Part shown: piece by piece, positions 7,003 to 11,994 of the stretch
Position numbering within the stretch: position 1 is the stretch's first letter
Layout of the letters: each line of letters begins with the position of its first letter
Assembly (NCBI GenBank): GCA_007124395.1
Contig: SLFF01000305.1
Span: 1 to 13,195, forward strand
Direction: 5' to 3'
Length of the DNA stretch: 13,195 nt
Origin: Thermomicrobiaceae bacterium
Lineage (GTDB): Bacteria; Chloroflexota; Chloroflexia; Thermomicrobiales; Thermomicrobiaceae
Position numbers and translations under genes: made by a program
The notes under the pieces: generated by a model
The model's input: only the letters and a program-made list of their open reading frames with translations
What the model was told of the DNA's origin: nothing
Database searches by the model: none

Positions 7003-7131
7003 GTGATAGCGCAGGTATTCTGGCTTCGTCGGTCATCAAATCCCCGACGTTACAGTTGCGGCACAGCCCCGGATTCTCACCGGTGTTCCCCTGTCGAGTT
7101 CCTCACACGTGTGTGCGAGCGTAGCTATCAC
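7003..7131 (-). promoter_or_regulatory. Cobalamin (AdoCbl/B12) riboswitch aptamer
   Basis: This RNA senses cobalamin and controls the B12 uptake operon in cis. The P1 stem pairs GTGATAGC (7131-7124) with GCTATCAC (7010-7003), 8 perfect pairs. The core reads GGGAACACCGGTGAGAATCC followed by GGGGCTGTGCCGCAACTGT (about 7090-7052), matching the canonical GGTGAAAATCC...GGGGCTGCCCCGCAACTG core. The B12 box GACGAAGCCAGAATACCTGC (7030-7011) follows. The downstream terminator and start-codon helix form the expression platform. A small hairpin CTTCG/CGAAG at 6976-6991 could be the P13-like kissing-loop element. I found no convincing promoter upstream. Confidence 0.95.
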
Positions 7132-7160
7132 TTCGACAGTCAACTATTGAATTGTCATGT

Positions 7161-7174
7161 GGTGCAATTGCACC
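7161..7174. promoter_or_regulatory. Perfect 14-bp palindrome in the divergent intergenic region
   Basis: GGTGCAATTGCACC is a perfect palindrome between the B12 riboswitch and the divergent nucleosidase gene, overlapping the putative -35 of the latter. It has operator geometry; the binding protein is unknown. Confidence 0.35.
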
Positions 7175-7196
7175 TGCCCACAGTTTCCCAGATACT
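7168..7196 (+). promoter_or_regulatory. Putative promoter of the nucleosidase gene
   Basis: TTGCAC (7168-7173) and GATACT (7191-7196) are 17 bp apart, giving a start near 7203 and a 50-nt leader. The -10 lies in a second small inverted repeat, CCCAG-ATA-CTGGG (7187-7199). Confidence 0.4.
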
Positions 7197-7252
7197 GGGG
7201 AGCAGGTCAACCGACTGATGTCGTTCGGACGTTTCGATGAGAGGCCAGAATC

Positions 7253-8044
7253 GTGACTATTCACCAGAATGCGCCCGTGATCGTTGTGGCGATGCCGAGC
7301 GAAATGCGTCAGGCACTGGATCAGGTCGACAGCCCGGAACGACACCCGCTCGGGCCGTGGGTTCGGTGGTCCGGACGGCTGGATGGTCAGCCGATCAACC
7401 TCGTGCTGAGCGGTATCGGCATGGTCAACGCCGGGTCATCTCTGGCGCGGTGCCTGGCTGATCTCAAGCCGTCGATGGTGCTGAACTACGGTTGTGCCGG
7501 CGCTCATCGAGCCGACATGAATCCCGGAGACGTTGTCATCGGCACCCGCTACGTCCATCACCGGGCGGTCATCATCACCGCGAGTGGTGAGGAAACGCCA
7601 ATCGGCGCCGCGGTTTCCCCGGAGCAGTCCTCGCGGTTTGTCGATGCGTTCGAAGCCGATCCATCTCTGCTGGCAGCAGCTCGATCAGCAGTGCTGGACT
7701 GGCGTCCCGATCGCTGGCCCTGGGCCACGACCAGTGAGGCACCGGTCGTGCATGCCGGCCCACTCACCTCGGCCGACACCTGGACCCAGCAGACCAGTCT
7801 GCTGGAGAACATTCACACGCTGCATGGAACCTTCTGTGAAGACATGGAAGCTGCGGCACTGGCCCAGGTCGCGTCGATGCACGATCTGCCGTTTCTGGCG
7901 ATCAAGGACATTTCCAACAACGAGTTCCATTCCGCCACGATCCAAGATGCCGCCGGTGCCCCGACACTGGACGATGTTGCCGACGAAGTCGGACGTCGGG
8001 CGTTTGCGCTCCTCAGGCGAACGATGGCGCAGCTCTCAAGCTGA
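7253..8044 (+). CDS. MTA/SAH nucleosidase-superfamily nucleosidase (Pfs/MqnB-like) with Asp-to-Asn change
   Basis: This is a cytosolic PNP/UDP-superfamily enzyme that should cleave a purine nucleoside's N-glycosidic bond. The 263-aa product has VVAMPSEM (8-18; E17 matches the water-activating Glu12 of E. coli MTAN), the GIGMVNAG nucleotide-binding loop (54-61), NYGCAGAHRADMNPGDVVIG (78-97) and CEDMEAAALAQVASMHDLPFLAIKDIS (195-221; E199 matches Glu174). The next residue is Asn222 where MTANs have the catalytic Asp197 (ISN rather than ISD). I recall Asn here in futalosine hydrolase (MqnB) and in 6-oxopurine PNPs, so an inosine-like or futalosine-like substrate is possible. The GTG start has GAGAGG 8 nt upstream. 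It is divergent from the B12 operon; a link to methionine/SAH recycling by B12-dependent enzymes is speculative. Confidence 0.8.
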   Translation: MTIHQNAPVIVVAMPSEMRQALDQVDSPERHPLGPWVRWSGRLDGQPINLVLSGIGMVNAGSSLARCLADLKPSMVLNYGCAGAHRADMNPGDVVIGTRYVHHRAVIITASGEETPIGAAVSPEQSSRFVDAFEADPSLLAAARSAVLDWRPDRWPWATTSEAPVVHAGPLTSADTWTQQTSLLENIHTLHGTFCEDMEAAALAQVASMHDLPFLAIKDISNNEFHSATIQDAAGAPTLDDVADEVGRRAFALLRRTMAQLSS

Positions 8045-8075
8045 CCTGCGGGTTCGTGAAGTCTTGCGGCTGCTG

Positions 8076-8081
8076 TATACT
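8076..8081 (+). promoter_or_regulatory. Putative -10 element for the helicase gene
   Basis: TATACT is a good -10 in the 88-nt gap after the nucleosidase stop. The matching -35 (TTCGTG at 17 bp) is weak. The predicted start near 8088 favours ATG 8133 as translation start. Confidence 0.4.
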
Positions 8082-8092
8082 CGGCCGGTATC

Positions 8093-8106
8093 AGAATGTA
8101 TGTTCG
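8093..8106 (+). promoter_or_regulatory. Candidate LexA/SOS box in front of the MrfA-like helicase
   Basis: AGAATGTATGTTCG matches the recA operator (AGAAAATATGTTCT, 1376-1389) at 11 of 14 positions and the Bacillus-type CGAAC-N4-GTTCG pattern with an intact right half. It sits a few bases past the predicted transcription start. It is less symmetric than the recA site. Confidence 0.4.
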
Positions 8107-8132
8107 GATTCGGAAGAGGTGCCGGGATCGCT

Positions 8133-10415
8133 ATGGACATCGAAGCAGTCATCCAGGAGTTCCGACAAGATCCACAGATCGCCCGAAATATCGTCGAATG
8201 GCGAACGATTCCGGCCCGCGACGCCGTCTACGAACCGTTTCCGGAGGAACTCGACCCACGAGTCGCCGAGGCACTCCGGAAGCGTGGCATCACCCAGTTC
8301 TATTCCCATCAGGCCGAATCGATCAGACAGGTCACGCGCGGTCAGCACACCGCAGTGGTCACTGGTACGGCTTCTGGCAAGACGGTCTGCTACAACGTTC
8401 CCGTCATGAATGCGCTGGCGGGAGACGATTCGACCCGCGCGCTGTATCTCTTTCCCACCAAGGCGCTGGCGCAGGACCAGTACGCCTCGCTGCACAGTCT
8501 GATCGAGGCCGCAGGCATCGATATCAAGACACACACCTATGATGGTGATACTCCGGCAAACATCCGGCGAGTCATCCGCCACGCTGGACACATCGTGATG
8601 ACCAATCCCGATATGCTGCACTCCGGCATCCTTCCCCATCACACTCGCTGGCATAACCTGTTCGAGAATCTCCAGTTCGTGGTGATCGACGAAATGCACG
8701 GCTATCGCGGCGTGTTCGGTTCACACATGGCTAATGTCCTTCGTCGGCTGAAGCGGGTGTGCCGTCACTACGGCTCGGATCCGGTCTTCATCTTCGCCTC
8801 GGCCACGATCGCGAACCCGGGCGAACTGGCTGAAAGCCTGATCGAAGACACGGTATCGGTGGTCGATCAGGATGGTGCGCCACATGGGCGCCGCGAGATC
8901 GTCTTCTACAATCCGCCGGTGGTCAACCAGCAACTCGGTATTCGGCGGTCGGTATTGCTCGAATCCCGTCGAATCGCCAGCTTCCTGCTGGAGCGGGGGG
9001 TACACACCATCGTGTTTGCACGGGCGCGAACCACTGCCGAGGTGATGCTGACCTACCTGCGGGAGTCGTTGCCGACCGATCTGGCGGGAAACAACGCGGT
9101 TCGCGGCTATCGAGGTGGATACCTGCCGGGTCAGCGTCGGGAGATCGAGCGCGGACTTCGAGATGGCACCGTGCGTGGAGTGGTTTCCACTAACGCGCTG
9201 GAGCTCGGCGTCGATATCGGCTCACTGGATGCCTGCGTCATGGTCGGCTATCCGGGCACGATCGCCAGTTCACTTCAGCAAGCCGGACGGGCCGGTCGGC
9301 GAGATACCCCGTCTCTGTCGGTGATGGTCGGATCGTCAGCGCCGATGGATCAGTTCATCATGAGTAACCCGGACTACTTTTTCGAGCGAAAGCCGGAACA
9401 TGGCCTGATAAATCCGGATAACCTGCTCGTGTTGCTCGATCACGTCAAGTGTGCGGCGTTCGAGCTTCCGTTCCGTGATGGCGATACGTTCGGACGAGAG
9501 CAACCGACGGAGCTTCTGGAGTATCTGGCCGATCATCAGGTGGTGCTGCACTCCGGAGACACCTGGTTCTGGACCGAGCAGACCTACCCTGCCGAGGAGA
9601 TCAGCCTCCGGACTGCCGCCCGCGATAATGTGGTGATCATCAATCAGGCTGATCGGGCCAAACCGGTGGTGGTTGGGGAGATCGACACCTTCGCCGCCCC
9701 GATGCTGGTTCATACCGAAGCTATCTACATTCATGAGGGTCAGCAGTATCACGTCGATCGGCTGGACTGGGACGAGAAGAAGGCATACATCCACCCGGTG
9801 AACGTCGATTACTACACGGATGCGAGCCTTTCGGTGCGGGTGCAGGTGATGGACCAGTTTTCAGATGGCCCGGCTCACGCGGAACGGCACCACGGTGAGG
9901 TTCTCATCGGGGCGATCGTGACGATGTTCAAGAAGATCAAGCTGCATACTCATGAAAACGTCGGCTGGGGCAAGGTCCATCTTCCGGAGCAACAGATGCA
10001 CACCACTAGCTACTGGATGTCTCTGCCGCAGTCGAGCACCGGATCACTGCGGGAGCCGGAACTGGAAGGCGCCGTCATCGGGCTGTCGAACCTGCTGCGA
10101 AACGTCACTCCGATTTACCTGATGTGCGATCCGCGAGACATCGGAGTCTACCCGCAGGTGCGTTCACCTCATACCGGGCGATCGACGATTTTCCTCTACG
10201 ATCTGGTGCCAGGTGGAGTCGGGTTCAGTGAAAAACTGTTCGATCTGCACGTCGATCTGCTCCAGGCCTGTCGTGATCTGGTGGGTAGTTGTTCCTGTGA
10301 GTCTGGCTGCCCGTCGTGCGTTGGTCCGGTTGATGAGGTGGGTGAGCGTGCCCGGGAAAACACGCGGGGAGTGCTCGATTCAATTCTTGCTGGTCACCAG
10401 ATACTTCACCTCTGA
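8133..10415 (+). CDS. MrfA/YprA-type DEXH-box helicase with C-terminal four-Cys (DUF1998) domain
   Basis: This is a superfamily 2 DNA helicase of the YprA/MrfA family; B. subtilis MrfA acts with the nuclease MrfB in excision of mitomycin adducts. The 760-aa product is full length. It has Q-motif FYSHQ (Q60), Walker A TGTASGKT (77-84), motif Ib TNPDMLHSG (157-165), motif II DEMH (186-189), SAT (223-225), STNALELGVDIG (352-363), QAGRAGR (383-389) and a metal-binding C720-S-C722-E-S-G-C726-P-S-C729 in the DUF1998-like end. An upstream extension to 7533 overlaps the nucleosidase gene in another frame and is rejected. ATG 8133 has AAGAGG 13 nt upstream; ATG 8100 would add 11 residues but lies in the SOS-like box. 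The last residues (ILHL) and stop fall in an IS-like repeat. No mrfB is in the window. Confidence 0.9.
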   Translation: MDIEAVIQEFRQDPQIARNIVEWRTIPARDAVYEPFPEELDPRVAEALRKRGITQFYSHQAESIRQVTRGQHTAVVTGTASGKTVCYNVPVMNALAGDDSTRALYLFPTKALAQDQYASLHSLIEAAGIDIKTHTYDGDTPANIRRVIRHAGHIVMTNPDMLHSGILPHHTRWHNLFENLQFVVIDEMHGYRGVFGSHMANVLRRLKRVCRHYGSDPVFIFASATIANPGELAESLIEDTVSVVDQDGAPHGRREIVFYNPPVVNQQLGIRRSVLLESRRIASFLLERGVHTIVFARARTTAEVMLTYLRESLPTDLAGNNAVRGYRGGYLPGQRREIERGLRDGTVRGVVSTNALELGVDIGSLDACVMVGYPGTIASSLQQAGRAGRRDTPSLSVMVGSSAPMDQFIMSNPDYFFERKPEHGLINPDNLLVLLDHVKCAAFELPFRDGDTFGREQPTELLEYLADHQVVLHSGDTWFWTEQTYPAEEISLRTAARDNVVIINQADRAKPVVVGEIDTFAAPMLVHTEAIYIHEGQQYHVDRLDWDEKKAYIHPVNVDYYTDASLSVRVQVMDQFSDGPAHAERHHGEVLIGAIVTMFKKIKLHTHENVGWGKVHLPEQQMHTTSYWMSLPQSSTGSLREPELEGAVIGLSNLLRNVTPIYLMCDPRDIGVYPQVRSPHTGRSTIFLYDLVPGGVGFSEKLFDLHVDLLQACRDLVGSCSCESGCPSCVGPVDEVGERARENTRGVLDSILAGHQILHL

Positions 10416-10436
10416 CAAGTTCACTGACCAACTACA
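10401..10436. repeat. IS-end-like direct repeat, copy 1 (solo end at the helicase 3' end)
   Basis: This 36-bp sequence is identical to 11746-11781 except at one position (T/C at the 11th base). It begins in the last codons of the helicase gene and supplies its stop codon. Weaker similarity extends left to 10394. No transposase is attached to this copy. It contains the heptamer TCACTGA (10421-10427). Confidence 0.8.
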
Positions 10437-10442
10437 CTGTGC

Positions 10443-10471
10443 TTGACAGCAAGGAAAACTTCCGTCAATAT
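10443..10471 (+). promoter_or_regulatory. Putative promoter of the lipoprotein gene
   Basis: A perfect TTGACA (10443-10448) and CAATAT (10466-10471) are 17 bp apart, beginning 7 nt after the IS-like repeat. The -10 is weak. The leader to the ATG would be about 115 nt, in which I see no further element. Confidence 0.35.
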
Positions 10472-10593
10472 TTCAAACAAAACCTTTTGCTGAAGTGCAT
10501 GATATGGTGTTGACCAACGCTCGGAGTTCCGGGGCGCGTTGAGTCTGATTCACGATACATCTGATCGGAAGCCGCACAGTCCAGGAGGAGTAC

Positions 10594-11418
10594 ATGAGCG
10601 AGAAATTGCGAGTTCACCTGCTTAAGGCAATGCCGCGGCGGCGCTTCGTTCACGTGGCCGGTATTGGTTCGCTTGCGACCATCTCCGGATTACTCGCTGC
10701 TTGTACCACCCAACGGGCAGATGATGATGACGAGCCCGAAGCTGCCATAGACGACGCTGCCGAGGTCGATGACCCGGATGATGACGACGAACCCGTCGAT
10801 GAACCGGACGATGACGAAGACGAAGTCGCCGCCGGGAACGAAGCGGATGACGTCGCCGAGGCAGACGACGACCCCTTTGCTGAAGTGCGCGAAAACTTCG
10901 AACCGTTTGACGCGCAGGAACTCGACCTGGAGACCCTGGAAGTCGAGTTCCCGAACGGTCCGACCACGGCTGAACCGTGGGACAACACGTGGGTTGGTCA
11001 GGTTACAGACGACCTGTTCATCGGTATCCGGATTACCGATGCCTATGGCGACGCCCCTCGTGAGGTGACCGCCTACCTCTGCGATAACGATTTCTGGGCA
11101 GTGCTCGATGGGGAACTAGTCGATGATGCGGCAGCGCTGTCCGACGAAGATAAAGATACCGACGTGAATCTGGAACTGATTGACGATGAGATTACCGGCA
11201 GTGTGACTCTTGCCGGTCAGTCTACGATGGATTTCAGCGCCGAGCCGGCAAGTGGTGATGCCGGTGTGTACGTCGCCGCAACCGAGATAGATGAGGTCGA
11301 AGTCACCGGCCGCTGGATCGTGCTGGAAGATGGCCAGCAGCGGGGAACCGAGATCTGTTGCAGTTTCGCGTGCTGCCCGCCCATCGGCGCGTGCTGGCCG
11401 TGCAGGCAGCAGTTCTGA
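10594..11418 (+). CDS. Acidic Tat-type lipoprotein with Cys-rich C-terminus, unknown function
   Basis: I do not recognise a specific family. The 274-aa product has a long basic n-region with PRRRFVHVAG (14-23), compatible with a Tat signal, a hydrophobic stretch and the lipobox LAAC (34-37), so Cys37 would be lipidated and the protein surface-anchored. Residues 43-100 are an extremely acidic Asp/Glu-rich linker. A folded region follows (about 125-250), with WDNTWVGQVTDDLFIGIRITDA, VTAYLCDNDFWAVLDGEL, a TGSVTLAG strand and a GRWIVLEDGQQ strand, suggesting a beta-rich domain. The end is strikingly Cys-rich: CCSFACCPPIGACWPC (255-270), six Cys in 16 residues. AGGAGG lies 5-6 nt before the ATG, an excellent start. 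The gene lies between two direct copies of an IS-like end, so it may be a passenger. It appears monocistronic. Confidence 0.75.
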   Translation: MSEKLRVHLLKAMPRRRFVHVAGIGSLATISGLLAACTTQRADDDDEPEAAIDDAAEVDDPDDDDEPVDEPDDDEDEVAAGNEADDVAEADDDPFAEVRENFEPFDAQELDLETLEVEFPNGPTTAEPWDNTWVGQVTDDLFIGIRITDAYGDAPREVTAYLCDNDFWAVLDGELVDDAAALSDEDKDTDVNLELIDDEITGSVTLAGQSTMDFSAEPASGDAGVYVAATEIDEVEVTGRWIVLEDGQQRGTEICCSFACCPPIGACWPCRQQF

Positions 11419-11576
11419 GGAAGAAACACTGGAGGCAATAGCGCCACCTGGCGTACCACTGTTTGATCTTCTGTTCGACCGGCAAAGCCGTGTCCTCGAT
11501 AAAATGGAAAGTTTTGAGGATGTCTAATCGCTGAGGTAGTGATTCCCGCCGGCGTTGCGCCGTCCGATGCCGAGCG
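11419..11576. other. Non-coding stretch between the lipoprotein gene and the IS remnant
   Basis: No supported gene on either strand. A short inverted repeat CGCCA-CC-TGGCG lies at about 11439-11450 but has no T tract, so a terminator for the lipoprotein gene is not convincing. The rest may be decayed IS sequence. Confidence 0.5.
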
Positions 11577-11726
11577 TCAGTGGCCAGGCCAGGTCCGTTG
11601 GGTCTGGCGCACCGGGAGGTTCAGACTCTCCGCCGCCTGCCCAACCGTCATGCGTCCCCCGACAACCTCGACCAACACCCGTATCCGTCTCTGTTCCTTC
11701 TGGTTCACGATGACTGCCTCTCTCAT
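11577..11726 (-). pseudogene. Truncated IS transposase N-terminus (helix-turn-helix)
   Basis: A 49-codon frame from ATG 11726 to TGA 11577 encodes a basic helix-turn-helix segment, EQRRIRVLVEVVGGRMTVGQ followed by AAESLNLPVRQTQR. It resembles the first 45 or so residues of transposases that I associate with the ISNCY group in Chloroflexota. Similarity then stops (TWPGH and stop), and the catalytic DDE domain is absent in all frames downstream. The start lies 55 nt inside the putative IS end (11781), the normal position for such an element. The fragment is inactive. Confidence 0.65.
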
Positions 11727-11745
11727 GAGATGGCAGAATCACTGA

Positions 11746-11781
11746 ATACTTCACCCCTGACAAGTTCACTGACCAACTACA
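11746..11781. repeat. IS-end-like direct repeat, copy 2
   Basis: 35 of 36 bases match 10401-10436 in the same orientation. This copy is joined to the transposase remnant, which identifies the repeat as an IS terminus. Confidence 0.8.
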
Positions 11782-11789
11782 AATCTTCG

Positions 11790-11818
11790 TTGACCTGCAC
11801 GTACAGGCGCGCTATACT
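11790..11818 (+). promoter_or_regulatory. Promoter of pyrC
   Basis: TTGACC (11790-11795) and TATACT (11813-11818) are separated by exactly 17 bp, the best promoter in the window. It starts 9 nt outside the IS end. Initiation near 11825 gives a leader of about 170 nt before pyrC. Confidence 0.7.
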
Positions 11819-11821
11819 TCT

Positions 11822-11863
11822 CCGGATTAAGTGAGTGGCGGGGGCAATTCTTGCTCACGCCGG
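11822..11863 (+). promoter_or_regulatory. 5' hairpin of the pyrC leader
   Basis: GTGAG (11831-11835) pairs with CTCAC (11854-11858), and CCGG (11822-11825) with CCGG (11860-11863), giving a stem with an ATTAA bulge near the 5' end of the transcript. I do not see a clear PyrR-binding consensus in it. Confidence 0.35.
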
Positions 11864-11874
11864 ATGCGAACGGG

Positions 11875-11994
11875 ATGGTTTCTTTGACCGGGCATCGGTA
11901 CCGTCCACAACACAGTATGCGAGTGATTACGGCCTTTGGGTTTCTGGCCAGACCCGAAGGCTTTTTTGTTGTCCGGCTTCAGGAGATGAATTGA
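11875..11994 (+). CDS. Candidate pyrC leader peptide spanning the attenuator
   Basis: An open frame of 39 codons starts at ATG 11875 (an internal ATG at 11917 would give 25) and ends at TGA 11992-11994, overlapping the pyrC ATG by one base. It runs through the intrinsic terminator, encoding FGFLARPEGFFVV there. U-rich codons (GGTTTCTTTG at 11877-11886) precede the hairpin. This is the geometry of the E. coli pyrBI leader, where tight coupling of translation to RNA polymerase at low UTP prevents termination. No strong Shine-Dalgarno is visible, so translation is uncertain. Confidence 0.35.
   Translation: MVSLTGHRYRPQHSMRVITAFGFLARPEGFFVVRLQEMN
11932..11967 (+). terminator. Attenuator terminator in the pyrC leader
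   Basis: GCCTTTGGGT (11932-11941) pairs with ACCCGAAGGC (11952-11961), 10 pairs including one G-U, with a 10-nt loop and six T's directly after (11962-11967). It lies between the pyrC promoter and its start codon with no other complete gene in between, so it should act as an attenuator. An alternative GGCC/GGCC pairing (11931-11934 with 11946-11949) would compete with it. Confidence 0.85.

Larger units (their letters stand above)
11577..11781 (-). mobile_element. Remnant of an insertion sequence, one end only
   Basis: The outer end is TGTAGTTGGTCAGTGAACTT (minus strand from 11781). It is followed by the second TCAGTGA heptamer (11745-11739) 27 bp in, then the transposase start. Repeated heptamers near an end are typical transposase-binding sites. 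The other end and most of the gene are missing. Confidence 0.6.

Noticed and set aside
7533..8132. N-terminal extension of the helicase to a 960-aa protein
   Set aside because: This part overlaps the nucleosidase gene in another frame and has low-complexity, Arg/Pro/Ser-rich sequence; helicase similarity begins near 8133.
10484..10497. Shared 13-mer TTTGCTGAAGTGC with the lipoprotein gene (near 10877)
   Set aside because: It is short and isolated with no flanking similarity; probably chance.
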